Assembly: GCA_951640165.1 (NCBI GenBank)
Contig: OX621260.1
Location: 15,766,001-15,830,000, forward strand
Length of the DNA stretch: 64,000 nt
DNA from: Pseudoips prasinana
Taxonomy: Eukaryota > Arthropoda > Insecta > Lepidoptera > Nolidae
Reading direction: 5' to 3'
Each line of letters starts with the position of its first letter. The first letter of the stretch is position 1. The position numbers and the translations under genes are program-made. Below, one piece after another: positions 51,150-62,811 of the stretch. The notes beneath the pieces are model-generated. The model worked only from the letters and a program-made list of their open reading frames with translations. It was not told the DNA's origin and did no database searches.

Positions 51150-52300
51150 CTACTATATCAGCTACTATATCAGCAAAACTGGGTGTTTTACCTTTCGACT
51201 GTTTGATGCTCATATCGTTAGTAGGGAGGTTATCTACAGGTACATAATAAAACAAAACATACATAGTCACAGATTCCACATTTAATGCATGACATGCCAC
51301 ATCATCCAAATAATCGGCCAATCAGCAACGTTCACGTAAACACGGGAAATGTGACCATTGAGAATCGTTGTTTTAATTCCTAGCGGCTGATTTGTTAATT
51401 TATTATATAGGAAACGTTTTTAAAAATGGATAATTTACATTGGGATCGTTTTAACTTACAACATTATCTGAAGTAAATAATTAACTGAGCCATGCACATA
51501 ATTTAGCCGACGCGCGACGCTTACACGAGCGCTAAAAGCTTGAGTTGGCCTACTACAACACACATATATAACGTTAAAGTTACGTTACCAATTTTTTATA
51601 TTAACTTATCAACAAAAATGTTAAAACTGCCTTGAGAATATTTGAATTCCAAACAAGATGAAAAACAATGTAAATAAAGGGTGTTCCCCGGTTTTTTTTA
51701 TTAAAACTTAATGAGAAAACTGTGACCAAACCGGGGAAATCCCACAATTCGGATCGATTTTATAAATTAGTACATATAAAAATTGTACTTGACCAATAGT
51801 TTAGACTTTCTTTATTGCAAAGATATTAATATAACAAGATTGCGCACTGAGGCGAGGGAGCAAAAACGGCCCGAGCAAGAAGTAGCTGTTTTGGATGGCA
51901 TCTCCTTCTAATAGAATGACCATGCGTCGTGGAATTATGCGAATGTTTTAACGCGCCAAATTTAACATTTTGTTTTTATGAGAATGAATAAACTTACTTT
52001 TGAAGTATAATCATACTACCAGTGCAGTGCAGTACCTAGGTATACGTATTCGAGATGTTTTCGTTACTTATACTTTCTTTATTTTGTATACCTCTCTGCA
52101 AGCAATATAAATTAAATTATACCAACATTATTTGTAGATTTTTTAAACGTTTGGAAATTATATAATTATTTATAGTACTATTCCCGCCTAATGTAAGTGT
52201 GAGTAGTGGTAGATATTTTGGACAAAGGCAGTAGACTTTCCAAATATAATATATTCGTAATGTATCCAAATAGTTTTCAAGTATATTATATGTTTTATTT
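51150..52300. other. Unassigned AT-rich region
   Basis: No gene recognised. 51814-51850 ('aagattgcgcact' end) recurs inverted at 57391-57427. Confidence 0.3.
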
Positions 52301-52305
52301 ACTTA

Positions 52306-52625
52306 CTAGCTGTGCCCCGCGGTTTTACCCGCGTTATACTTTATAAATTATCACAGCTCCTCCCCCGTAGGTAATAGCGTGATAAATGATAATATGTAGC
52401 CTATATGTTGACGCGACCTCTTAGTAATATTCATGCAAAATTTGAAGTAAATACATGCAGTACTTTTTGAGTTTAGCCCGGACATACATACAGAGAAACA
52501 GACAAAAATTCTAAAAACTATATTTTTGGCTTCGATATCAAATATAGATCACGCCCCAAGTATTGTTTTAAAAAAATATTCAATGTACAGTTTTGACTTT
52601 CCTACGATTTTATTATAATAATATG
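52306..52625 (-). mobile_element. Helitron-like element (Hel-B)
   Basis: The minus-strand 3' end (CTAG complement at 52306-52309, 'tgccccgcggttttacccgc') and 5' 'tttcctacgattttatta'. Complete at both ends. Confidence 0.6.
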
Positions 52626-52778
52626 TATAGATATTCTTTTTCGCAACAAGTGTTTTGTGTCAGTCGGCTATAGTATTCTAGGATAATTATTGTAATACAT
52701 ATATTCAATATAGATTAGATTGCGAAAATCAGGTAACATTAATAGACTACAGGCCCGATTTTTAAATTTATTCCACGG

Positions 52779-52792
52779 ATAGTACTATACTC

Positions 52793-52823
<31 letters not shown>

Positions 52824-55800
52824 CAACGTGGGGAAATCCTTTACGGATCCCTGCCGCTGGGCAAGCGACAGGGTATGTCGGGCTCCCAGTAGATTACCGG
52901 TGTACCGACTAAAACCCCACGGTGTTTCCACAACTACCTTTAGTCTAGGTCACGGGATTCGCGCAAGCATGCACCGCAGCCTAAACAGGTTTTGACCCAT
53001 CTGCACGTAGATGGGTCCCGTCGAATAGAGGGATCAGTCCCCCTTCCTACCACAAAACGCGCGAAAACACGAGCGCCATCCTCTCGGGACCTGTTCTGAT
53101 CAGGCGGCAGACTGCCCTAAGTCTGTCGCCCGCAGGTCATACCTCAAGGTGGATGAAGATCCACCACGAATGCTCTCCGACGCCTTCGAGGTCTCCTGGC
53201 GCGGGCTGGGTCGGAGCTTCTAAGCTCTCGCTCCCGTTCCGCCACCTCCTTTGCGACCATCACCTCCTCGCAGAAGGAAGCAACGGCAACCCAACAGGTC
53301 TCGCTATCGACCATGGACAATACCATGTCCGGTAGCGAGAGGACCCTCGTACCAAGTGCGGTGACCAAGGCACGACGTTGCACTACCCATGCTGGGCATT
53401 CCAGTAAAGTGTGAAGCGCCGTATCCTCGACGTCACCGCAATGGTGACACTCAGACGTCTGCTCACGGCCTATGAGACGCAGATACCGCCCAAAGCATCC
53501 ATGCCCTGAGAGGATCTGCGTCAACCGATATGTAAGAGCACCGTGGTGCCTCTCCAGCCACGCTTCCAGAATGGGACTTATCGCCACAATCGTGACGCGG
53601 CCTGCAGTTGGTTGTGCAAGTCGCAACTTCCACTCAACCACCATGGAATCTTGGAGTTCAGACCGTTGCGTTTCGATCTCTCGAAACGCTGGACGAAAGC
53701 CCCGTTCAAGCGCGTCTCTACGCCACTTGTACAGAAGCGCAAGGACTCTAGCTTCCAAGTCCCATGGTGGGGATCCGGCTAATAGGCTTGCTGCCTCAAA
53801 AGAAATCGTGCGGTACCCCCTTATGACCCTTATGGCCATTGCTCTCTGCGGCTTTCTTAGCTCACGGAGATTGCGAGCTGCCAAGGAATCTCCCCACACG
53901 GGAGCCCCGTAAAGGGCCATTGACCGCACGATTCCCATGTATAATTTCCGGCAGGAGGCATTTGGCCCCCCCACGTTGGGCAGCAATCGCGCTAGGGCAG
54001 CCGCCGCCGTCAACCATTTGGGGACCAACCTTCGGAAATGCTCTCCGAAGTTCCATCGGCCGTCGAGAATGAGACCTAAATACCTCATAGTTTTCTCGAC
54101 AGTGATGCGAACGCCTCCCACCGTGATGTAAGCGCCCACTGGTGGCGCTCTCCGGGGCCCATGAAAAAAGAGTGCCTCGGATTTATGAAGTGCCACCTCA
54201 AGTCCCAGTAGCCGAATCCTTCTCACAACCTGCGCAACCCCTGCTGTGGCCAATATTGCCGCTTGCTGGTGCGTCATCCCCCGCGCCGTCACCAGTGTGT
54301 CGTCGGCGTAACAGGTAACGTCAACGCCAGGTGGGAGATTGCCACGCAACACCCAGTCGTATCCGATGTTCCACAGAAGCGGTCCAAGAACCGAACCCTG
54401 TGGAACACCGCATGACATCTCTCGTCGACCCCATGCACCATGACCTGGGTAGACCACTGACCTTTCAGACAGATAGGCCCCGACAATTTGACGGAGGTAG
54501 TATGGCACTCGATGGTAATCAAGTGCCACTCTTATGCAACTCCAGGGTAAGGTGTTAAATGCGTTGGCGATATCAAGAGATACCGCCAGGACCACCTCTC
54601 CCTGGGAAATCGCTTCCTCCGTCAGAGCTCTCACGCGCATGATGGCATCCACAGTGGAGCGCCCTTGTCGGAAACCAAATTGGTTTTCCGCCAAATCTGG
54701 ACCAGCCCCAGTTAGATGCTGGACAAGACGGGCTGCTATGACTCTTTCGAAGAGTTTGCCCACCTCATCCAGCAACACAATGGGGCGGTAGGCAGATGGG
54801 GAGTCTGCAGGGCGTCCCATCTTCTGAATCAGAACCAGTTTACCTATTTTCCACTGTTGTGGAAACTGGCCCCGTTCCAGACATGCGCTAAAGAGCCCTC
54901 GCAGGCGGGGCCCAAGAGCCCGAAGGGCCAGAACCCATACACGGCCAGGTATACCGTCGGGCCCTGGAGCAGTATTTTTGGCTTGTAGCCTTTGCAACAC
55001 CGCTCTCAGCTCTTCCCGGGTTACTTCGGGCACGTCGATATCCCCGATGCTTGGTATCGCCAAAGGAGTTATGGCCGGCGGAGTGTGATCATCTCTATCG
55101 GGGAAAAGTGCTACTATCACCTCTGTTAGTAACTCGGGCCGAAGACTCTGAGTCAGTGGAGGCGACCATGGACGAAGTTTACCCCGGACCATAAGATATG
55201 GGCGTCCCCACGGATCCCGATCTAATCTTGATAGCAGCTCTTCGCGAGCATAGGTTTTAGCCCCCAAGATGGCCAACTGCAACTCTCTTTTAGCCAATCT
55301 ATAGTTGCTATATAACTGCCCCTCTACGTCTGCCGCATTAGGTATTTGTCGACGTCGCCTTCGATGTCTGGCATACTGGCGGCGTGCCACAACGCAAGCA
55401 CTGCGTAACTGTGCAATCTCTGGCGTCCACCAGTATACCTGTCGTTTGGCAGGTTTTCGTCGAACCCGGGGCATTGCAGCATCGCACAATTGTGTAACAG
55501 CTTCTCGGAACCATTCTGCCTCAGCAAAAATGTCCACAGGCCTGTCCGGTGCCGAGACCCAGGCTTGCACAATGGAGGCTTCCAACAGCAACCCACGGTC
55601 TAACTGCCTCAAGGCCCAACGCGGGCCGTCCCCAACTAGGGCCCTTGAGACTGGCGCATAATGGGTCTGGGTAGAGACATCAAATCTAATATAGCGGTGA
55701 TCAGACATGGTCTCCACCCCCTCCACAACACGCCAACCCAGAACCCGGTGTGCAATTGTGGGGCTGGCGAACGTAATATCCACTATTGAGCCACCACGTT

Positions 55801-56108
55801 GCCGAACGCACGTGTTGACAGAGCCCCTGTTGAGGACAATCAGGCCCTTAACCAAGGCCCACTCTTCAAGCTCATCCCCCCTCGCGTTTGAAGATGGTGA
55901 ACCCCAAGCCACTGATTTAGCATTGAAGTCCCCAAGGCAAATCACGGGGCGGGGATGACATCGATTGACGGCCATACCTAAATCAATAAGAAAATTTTCA
56001 AATTCAGAGAGTGGCCTGTTTGGTGAAAAATAAACCCCCACAACAGCTATGTCGCCAATAACTGCAGACACCCACCCCTGCCAACTCGTAATATAGTACT
56101 ATACTCAC
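52779..56108 (-). mobile_element. R1-clade LINE, 5'-truncated, with target duplication
   Basis: The minus-strand element occupies 52795-56092 (3,298 bp). A 29-base T run at its plus-strand left end is the poly(A) tail, followed by a 320-bp 3' UTR. The 16-bp sequence atagtactatactcac occurs on both sides (52779-52794 and 56093-56108). Truncation removed the first ORF and the start of the endonuclease. Confidence 0.9.
53144..56071 (-). CDS. R1-clade LINE ORF2: endonuclease, reverse transcriptase, zinc knuckle
   Basis: 975 codons with no stop; the frame is open up to the 5' truncation at 56092, so the GTG start shown is only formal. Endonuclease: GDFNAKS at 47-53, SIVDITFAS at 95-103, SDHRYI at 123-128. 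Its first strands are lost. Reverse transcriptase, about 360-700: KNTAPGPDGI at 365, AYRPIVLL at 427, FGFRQGRST at 465, LDIANAFNT at 499 (catalytic Asp), GVPQGSVLGP at 555 and YADD at 588-591. C-terminal CCHC knuckle at C875, C878, H887, C892. The protein nicks target DNA and reverse-transcribes the element RNA on it. R1 relatives include rDNA- and telomere-specific elements, but neither rDNA nor TTAGG repeats flank this copy. The truncated endonuclease probably prevents autonomous movement. Confidence 0.9.
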   Translation of the reverse strand: MSAVIGDIAVVGVYFSPNRPLSEFENFLIDLGMAVNRCHPRPVICLGDFNAKSVAWGSPSSNARGDELEEWALVKGLIVLNRGSVNTCVRQRGGSIVDITFASPTIAHRVLGWRVVEGVETMSDHRYIRFDVSTQTHYAPVSRALVGDGPRWALRQLDRGLLLEASIVQAWVSAPDRPVDIFAEAEWFREAVTQLCDAAMPRVRRKPAKRQVYWWTPEIAQLRSACVVARRQYARHRRRRRQIPNAADVEGQLYSNYRLAKRELQLAILGAKTYAREELLSRLDRDPWGRPYLMVRGKLRPWSPPLTQSLRPELLTEVIVALFPDRDDHTPPAITPLAIPSIGDIDVPEVTREELRAVLQRLQAKNTAPGPDGIPGRVWVLALRALGPRLRGLFSACLERGQFPQQWKIGKLVLIQKMGRPADSPSAYRPIVLLDEVGKLFERVIAARLVQHLTGAGPDLAENQFGFRQGRSTVDAIMRVRALTEEAISQGEVVLAVSLDIANAFNTLPWSCIRVALDYHRVPYYLRQIVGAYLSERSVVYPGHGAWGRREMSCGVPQGSVLGPLLWNIGYDWVLRGNLPPGVDVTCYADDTLVTARGMTHQQAAILATAGVAQVVRRIRLLGLEVALHKSEALFFHGPRRAPPVGAYITVGGVRITVEKTMRYLGLILDGRWNFGEHFRRLVPKWLTAAAALARLLPNVGGPNASCRKLYMGIVRSMALYGAPVWGDSLAARNLRELRKPQRAMAIRVIRGYRTISFEAASLLAGSPPWDLEARVLALLYKWRRDALERGFRPAFREIETQRSELQDSMVVEWKLRLAQPTAGRVTIVAISPILEAWLERHHGALTYRLTQILSGHGCFGRYLRLIGREQTSECHHCGDVEDTALHTLLECPAWVVQRRALVTALGTRVLSLPDMVLSMVDSETCWVAVASFCEEVMVAKEVAERERELRSSDPARARRPRRRRRAFVVDLHPP

Positions 56109-56284
56109 TACCTTAGTTGAAAATATCTTCTAAGTGGCTTAATCTAAACAACTGAGATAATTTTATATCTTTTGTTATTAATAAGAGTGTAGCAATTGTC
56201 TATTTCTTACCTATTTACTCATAACAAACACTGACACGAGGAAACAGTAGCCTCGTTTTAGTGTTAGATATAGTGAAATAGACA

Positions 56285-56557
56285 ATTATTCATCATCATC
56301 ATCATCATCATTACAGCTTAAATAAGTCCACTGCTGGACAAGCCTCCCTCAAGAATCATCTTGAGGGGATATGCCATAATCGCCACGCTAGACAGGCGGG
56401 TTGGCGATCGCAGTATGATAGTCGTAGTACTCAGAAGGAAGCTACTTCCCGTCCTCTGGTAGATATTCCCTCGGGTTGACTTCTACGCCCCCCACGGGAT
56501 GAGATGGGGTGATGATATTCTGATTCTGATATTTGTCGCCGTCACCACACAGCAGAC
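56285..56557 (-). repeat. SINE-R, full length
   Basis: Plus strand: (ATC)n, 'aagtccactgctggacaagc', 'ggcgggttggcgatcgcagt', 'acgccccccacgggatgaga' and 'cgccgtcaccacacagcag'. Close to the copy at 8768. Confidence 0.75.
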
Positions 56558-56559
56558 AA

Positions 56560-57700
56560 TTATTACGTAGGTATAAAATACCTAATATACATTACGACAG
56601 GTTGGAAAAATCGTTTGTTGTAAGAGGCAACAATCTCGAGTAGGTATGCTTAGTGGCTGGTAGTGGGGAATAGTATTTTGTGTCAATGTGCAAAAACTCT
56701 AAAACAAATGTGAATGTTATTTGTAATAAAACAGTTAATTGCTATATCAGATTATTATTTACCGGGAACAATATTCATCCATTTTTGTTTCAATTCCACG
56801 TTTTTGGGAAATCTAGAAAAACGATCCATTAAATACGTAACGAATGGTTACCCTGTTGCTGAACTTAGCCAAAATATACAGTAAAATATAGAAACATTAC
56901 AAGATACCAATTACTTGTGAAAAGATATACCACTCCCCAGGTGACCCTCACTTTTCCACCCTTTTACGCAACAAGTTAAAACCATTTTTAAGCAAATTGG
57001 AACTGGATTGGAGCACAATACGATAAATAATTTCAAAACAAACATTCGCCATATTTGTTTACAAATTGAGTGTGGTAAACGTAATTTCTTATAAATACTG
57101 CTATTGAATTTACTAAACCCAAATTAAATGTATTTAAAAAGCTATCAAAGAATAAGACATAGTTTAAAAAAACGTTGTGTACGTCTTAAATAAATAAAAA
57201 ATATTTAATTATAGTTATATGAAAACATAATCCTAGGTGTTTGACCAAAAATTCTACTATTTTATACGTCAAGTAAGTTATTTTTAGGCTGGCCATCTGT
57301 GGTCCGTTTTTTCCTATTGGTACACTACAAAGAGAAATGGACTGTATCTTAAAGACTTTGAGTTCATTTTACTTTGAACTAAATCTTGGAGTGCGCAATC
57401 TTGTTATATTATAATATCTTTGCTTTATTGTTTATCGTACACAGAAAATACATTTATAAATGATTTAATATAAAGCTATTGTACAGAGTCGAGCTTAACA
57501 CAAAATGAGTTTTCTTTCAGCAAACCCTTGTTAGAGTGAGGCTTGTGTGAAAGGGTATACATAGTGCACAACAAATAATAAGACATTAAAACTAAAACAA
57601 GTATAACTTAAAGTAAATAAATACATACATATACTTACTTACTAATAAATACATACACTTACATATATAACCAAATAATAATTTACTGTCTGCCTACCTG
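56560..57700. other. Unassigned AT-rich region
   Basis: No coding or repeat structure recognised apart from a short segment (57391-57427) that mirrors 51814-51850. Confidence 0.3.
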
Positions 57701-57816
57701 CTTTCCAATCAACATACCAGTTTACTATTGTTATTTTATTTTATTACTTAAGGAAAACTTACAGCTAAAATACAAATGACACACAGAATAAAAGATGAAG
57801 GCCAATTAAAAGTTTC

Positions 57817-58107
57817 TCAGATAAACACAGGTTTAGGAAGAAGGAAGAGTATAGTAGAAAATGTTCTTTTTCTAAAGATATACGAACTAGCGCGTATAAT
57901 ATGAGGAAGAGAACTCCACAAGCGCACCGTACGAAGCGTAAACGAGCCCACATATCGGCTGGAAGTATGAGCAGGCATACTAGTAGAAGGGAAGTGACTG
58001 AGCGACAGATTTACCTCGAGGGACCAAATAATCAAAGCGTTCACGGAGATAGATGGGAGCATTCGAGTTATTAAGAATAGAATAGAAAAAACAAAGAAAA
58101 TAAACAC
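57817..58107 (-). pseudogene. LINE C-terminal fragment
   Basis: The minus frame has HFPSTSMPAHTSSRYVGSF followed by RTVRLWSSLPHIIR, the 'S-F-x-x-R-x-V-x-L-W-N-S-L-P' end of Jockey/CR1-type non-LTR proteins. The RT core is missing and the frame degenerates beyond. Downstream (57600-57740) AT-rich repeats may be its tail. Confidence 0.5.
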
Positions 58108-58119
58108 TGGACATTTGTA

Positions 58120-59560
58120 GAGTATTTTTTAAACTTTGATGAGACCGCGGAATTCCTTCTATTCAAGAAAGCGTAGGCTACTCGCTGGCTATAGCTCTCG
58201 CTCGCTTCTCGGCGTACTGTAAAAAAGTCATCTTACTTGTTATAGAAAGGCTGGCATCTACATATATTGAAGTTATTCACCTGTGTTTTTAAAATAGTTA
58301 TATAATGTTTAAAGACAATTTAGTAATAATCCCAAGCCATTCGATGTTAAAAAATTGTAATTATAAAAACTTTAACTATATGCACTAGAAGAAGAATAAG
58401 AATCTTCTGCTAGAAGTAACACTGACACACATACACCTTCTCATAACACCGCTACATCGATAATGATGAAACTTAGCGATCATATAAATATTACCTTGAA
58501 GAACAGGCCAGACTACATGACCCTACAGGATTCCGCTGGAAATAGGTGTACTTCGAAATAAAAATATGCGTGGAGCATGGTATGCCGTGGACGACAAGTC
58601 ACTTTCAACATAAGTTAAATCATTCAAGTGTTAAATTAGAACGTTATAAATTCATTATTTCATTTCATGATGTAATAATTGTAATATAAAATCAATATTT
58701 ATGGTCACTTATTTATATTTTTAATGATTATTGCAATAATTATTCATTAATTCATGTAATTGGTGGTCTACCGTTTTAAGGTAAAAGAAAATAAAATAAA
58801 AAACTAATATAAATTGTTCCGAAGCCTAGTCATTATAAAATCTGTGTGTTATCGCTATAAAGAATCATACATAATGATCAAAGTGGCCTTTTGAACCCTT
58901 GGTGTCGACTGTTCATTGACTTAATGATTACATTACTTATCCGCCAGTAATAAACAGATGTATAACAAAATAAAAATAGGCTAATTTTAATTTAATTTAT
59001 ATTTTTTATTAACCATCTAGCAGTCATATTCAGTGCTGTGCTGGTTGATTAATAAAAATTATAAAATTAATAAGAAAAGAAAATAAGAGATATTTTTAAT
59101 ACATTTTTGAATTTTTCTGAATCTGTGTCTACTTCCTAATTTGATAGGCAGCAACTATATTTATATATACACATAGGCATCATATACTTTAATGCCTAAA
59201 AGTGTAAATGCATCTGGGGTTTTAAATACGCCAAATAATGTTCTAATACGTATAACTAATCTATTTCAGATGTAGACGTCAAACTTTGAAATTGCGTCCA
59301 TGTGATCGTACAACACTGCGCTATAATGTAGGGTGTAAGTGGCAGCCTACCAGTAGTGACTAGTGTTATCTGCTGACTGATACTCGTGTTGTTGTATACT
59401 CGACACCGAGACCCTTATTTACAATTTCCGACATCTGTAGATATTAATTTACATATAAATACATTTGTTATGGTGTTTAATTTAATTTAGAGTGCTTAAT
59501 TTTAACAAAAATGGGTATTATCTCCCACATTTTGGTCCAGAATTTACACTCAGCCGTTAC
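58120..59560. other. Unassigned region
   Basis: AT-rich, with no frame above background and no clear repeat ends. Some could be host intergenic DNA. Confidence 0.3.
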
Positions 59561-59569
59561 TGAATAATA

Positions 59570-59780
59570 TAATAATAATAGCTTTATTTCTTCTCTCACA
59601 CAGAAAATAGGTACATGAAAAATGTCTTATTAACAATTAATTCATGAATGTTTGCTTAACATTGTAGAGGTGAAATCTGTGTGAGAGACTGGTATCCGTA
59701 CTAGGTGGTAAACCTGTATGACAGATGACCAGCCTCTCCTAACTCATGAAGGTGTAATTTGGCATTCAATGATTAAGTTG
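59570..59780 (-). repeat. Probable LINE 3' tail
   Basis: On the minus strand 'agtctctcacacagatttca' and 'gtgtgagagaagaaataaag' then (TTA)n. AATAAA plus a simple tail suggests a retroposed 3' end. Confidence 0.4.
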
Positions 59781-59806
59781 TGTTGAGGAAGTATATCAGT
59801 ACTCGA

Positions 59807-59852
59807 GATGTGTGTGTGTGTGTGTGGTGTGTCTGTGGTGTGGGTGCGTGTG

Positions 59853-59917
<65 letters not shown>
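59807..59917. repeat. (TG)n microsatellite
   Basis: TG array with a few interruptions in its first third. Its minus frame (His-Thr repeats) is not a gene. Confidence 0.95.
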
Positions 59918-59918
<1 letters not shown>

Positions 59919-60573
59919 TGCGATCTTAAATATGAAATAACTATGATGGGATAAATAGAAGATTTTCTGTTTCTTCATAGTTAAGAGATTTTAGCCAATT
60001 AGAAATTTATTGTTTGCATTGATAATTAGTTAGGGAGTAAATATTTAATTTTAGATTAATTTTATTATATAGATATCGTCCCCGAAAACTGAAGAATTTG
60101 CGTGCAAATTCTGTGTGCCAACGATTGTCCGTTGAAGCGCAAACCCTATACTTACGACGTTTGTTAATGATGGAAGAGTCAAATGTTCAGCGTCGTCGTG
60201 CTATGCCATCGTGAAGACGGACAATTACTGATAAGAACACTTTAAAATTCTGAAGAAGAAGTGTTGACATATGATAGACCTAACCATAGATAAACCTAAG
60301 GATAGCCGGCTAAGCTTAAGTTTATGTTCACACGTATACACGATCGTGCAGTTGAAAATCAACGGGTCATTAACAAAGTCCTGCCCTTTTATTTAAATTT
60401 AAGTAACAAAATCTCTGCCTGGTCACCCATCTTTTAGGTGCAACTGAAACTTAGTATCGAAGTAAATAAAGGTTGCCTGGAAGTGATCGCTAACCAATCG
60501 TTGTTCAATGGTTTTTATCTATCTGTCTAGGATTTATTTATTTTTTATTGAATTAAAGGCCGACAAGGACCAA

Positions 60574-60905
60574 TTATAAAAGTACACTAGTACAATACAA
60601 TACCCACTTAAAATTAACATACAAAACAATTACATTACAATACAATACAACAAAACAATTAAAACAATATTTCAACATTATCCCGTACATGTACCATGAC
60701 ACAGTGATACATGTAGGTACTGGCAGTCGAATCGCTGGGCGAAGTCGCTCAGAATACTGTTTGGGCTGACCCGCACCCTGCGCACCAGGGATGTGCACGA
60801 AAAACGCAAACTTCTGTAGCGCGAGGCAGCCCAACAACACCCTGAATGCATTATTGTATTGGACGCGTGGAGCGCCGTACTGCTTTTGCGTATAATTCAC
60901 CCACA
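60574..60905 (-). pseudogene. LINE C-terminal fragment
   Basis: The minus strand reads VNYTQKQYGAPRVQYNNAFRVLLG, a motif found after the RT of several insect non-LTR elements (RVxYNNAxRxLLGLPR). After a shift, SPNSIL-like residues follow. Only about 60 codons are recognisable. The P-like element begins 65 bp further on. Confidence 0.5.
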
Positions 60906-61093
60906 GATCGCTCGCGTAGATTATGATACTGTGTGTGAAATTATTTAATTTTATTAAATAAATATAAAATCAGTGAACGCAAATAAACATGGAAGCATTC
61001 CTAGCTCGCGAAAATGACCCAACGCAGATTGTGCCACGGTAGGCGGGGCTTAAAAATTGTGCCGCGGACCGAGTTTGCGCACTACGGGCATCA

Positions 61094-61195
61094 ATGGCGG
61101 TCGTCTGTCAGTTATTGGTTTCAGCGTGTTTAATTTACAAAAATGCTAATCTCATTTGCATAACAAGAGTGTTAGAATTAGTTATTACGGGTAAG
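61094..61195 (+). other. Possible short exon in the P-like element
   Basis: ATG at 61094 opens a frame that reaches a donor-like TTACGG|GTAAGTAC at about 61191. The product (MAVVCQLLVSACLIYK) does not clearly match the first half of a THAP finger. Speculative. Confidence 0.2.
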
Positions 61196-61695
61196 TACAT
61201 CGCTGTATATTTTAATTTTATTAAATATGAAGTCAATCTAATTCACACAAAATATATGGTGATGTTGTTATGCAAACGAATCAATTTTTTTGGACACAAA
61301 AATTATGATATATATTTTATATTTATTATAATTATTCATTTTATAACAATCTTAGATAAAATACTCAGCATCTTTAGAGTTTGTACAAAAGAATGGTAAT
61401 GGTGGTATTAAATTGCTTGGTTTCTTCAGATTTCCACTTGATCTAAAGTGAAGAGAACTATAGACGAAAGCCGTTCCTTTGGAAACAGTGAACGCAAATA
61501 AACATGGAAGCATTACTTCAAGGAAACTAAGCGCAAATCTTGACCCAATATCCCAATCAAACTGACACAACGGAATACCGTCTCTGATTGGCCAAAAATA
61601 TTACCGCTCAGGTTCACCTTTTAAAAGTAGACATTATGACGTGAAGTTTGGTTCTAAATTGCCATGTTCATGTCATTCGCCGAGGGATGTTTTAG

Positions 61696-61815
61696 GCTAT
61701 AAAATGCAATATGCAATTGAATGGAGCCCAAATAAAACGACAAGTATGCTCGGTTCATTTCAGCAATGACGATTTTTCTGTTTCAAAAAAGGGATACAGG
61801 AAGCTAAAAAAACGC
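61696..61815 (+). pseudogene. THAP-domain fragment
   Basis: A frame from 61711 reads GAQIKRQVCSVHFSNDDF and then YRKLKK, followed after a shift by NAIP. C-S-V-H is the second half of the C2CH THAP finger (C-x2-H), and F-x(n)-L-K-x-x-A-x-P is its AVPTIF-like end. THAP fingers are the DNA-binding domain of P-element transposase. The first C-x2-4-C half and the catalytic domain are missing. A TATA-like 'ctataaaatgc' lies 15 bp before the frame. Confidence 0.55.
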
Positions 61816-61887
61816 TATTCCCATTTGTACGACAAGATTATTTGTTTAATGCATTATAAACAGGCAATTCTATTTTATTTATATATA

Positions 61888-62182
61888 TACTGGGTAACTT
61901 GTAAAACACCAACAACCTCGCAAGACTAGATAGCTAAAACCATAAGCAATAACATTCATTTTACAACTTTTGATAATTTGTATTTTTATCTATATCTATA
62001 TATTTTTTTGTAAAAAGTCAATATTAATTTAATTTCACACTTGAATGTTTATAACTCTACGCGTATCGCAAAGATAACGTAACCAGGCGGCTTACGTAAT
62101 CTTTGCGACGCGCGTAGTTGTTGCTTATGGTGTTGACTTCCTAGTCCTGCGAGGTTGTTGGTGTTTTATAAGTAACCCTGTA
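61888..62182. repeat. MITE inside the P-like element
   Basis: Inverted ends 'tactgggtaacttgtaaaac' and 'taagtaaccctgta' with matching 'accaacaacctcgc' blocks, and a central hairpin (62058-62120, 'cgcaaagataacgtaa' with its inverse). TA-type flanks. Confidence 0.7.
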
Positions 62183-62811
62183 TATATACTAGATCACCTA
62201 TAATTTCAAGTCCAGTCCTCCACACGTTTTCAAGATCAAGGGTATTGATAGACAGAGGGACGGACGGATAACAATGTGATACTATAAGGGTTCCGTTTTT
62301 TCCTTTGAAGGTACGGAATCCTAAAAGGTAGTGTTACGTATACGGAAATTGTAAATAATAATTATAATAAATAATTGACCACAAATTTGTTTTATTTACC
62401 TTCTTATCATAGCAAACAAACCCATTACTCGCCAAATACCTAAGAAAAGCTCATGCCATAAAGTTCAAGAAATTGTATATTTTTTCGTAATTATATATTA
62501 TTTTAGTAACATCAATGTCACGGTGAATTATTTTCGTTGCACTTTATAGCATAAAACATCCCTCGGCGAATGACATGAACATGGCAATTTAGAACCAATC
62601 TTCACGTCATAACGTCTAGTAATGCTTCCATGTTTATTTGCGTTCACTGTATAAAATTGAATAACTTAAAATGTACTGAACTGACAAGGTTTGGGCAATG
62701 TTAGCCAGTGTCCCATCCCAGCCTCGTAACTTTACGACATATTTCATTATACATAAAACAGTCTACGGTTTAGATTTAAGATAACATATTATTTTTTTAG
62801 GATATACCAGT

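Larger units (their letters stand above)
60963..62657 (+). mobile_element. P-like element with THAP remnant, TIRs and 8-bp target duplication
   Basis: The element spans 60971-62649 (1,679 bp). Both ends carry CAGTGAACGCAAATAAACAT continuing for 29 bp in inverted orientation. TATAAAAT flanks both sides (60963-60970 and 62650-62657). A second left-type end lies internally at about 61488. An inverted pair, 61636-61706 and 62540-62618 ('ttgccatgttcatgtcattc'), lies inside. A THAP-like frame and the 8-bp duplication point to the P superfamily; the CAGTG start would also fit hAT. Confidence 0.75.

Noticed and set aside
53472..55958. Several plus-strand frames of 60-146 codons
   Set aside because: Shadows of the 975-codon minus-strand R1 frame, caused by its high GC content.
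52795..56092. Telomere-specific TRAS/SART or rDNA-specific R1 insertion
   Set aside because: No TTAGG repeats or rDNA flank the element; the target duplication is ordinary AT-rich sequence.
59796..59978. His-Thr repeat frame
   Set aside because: Translation of the (TG)n microsatellite.
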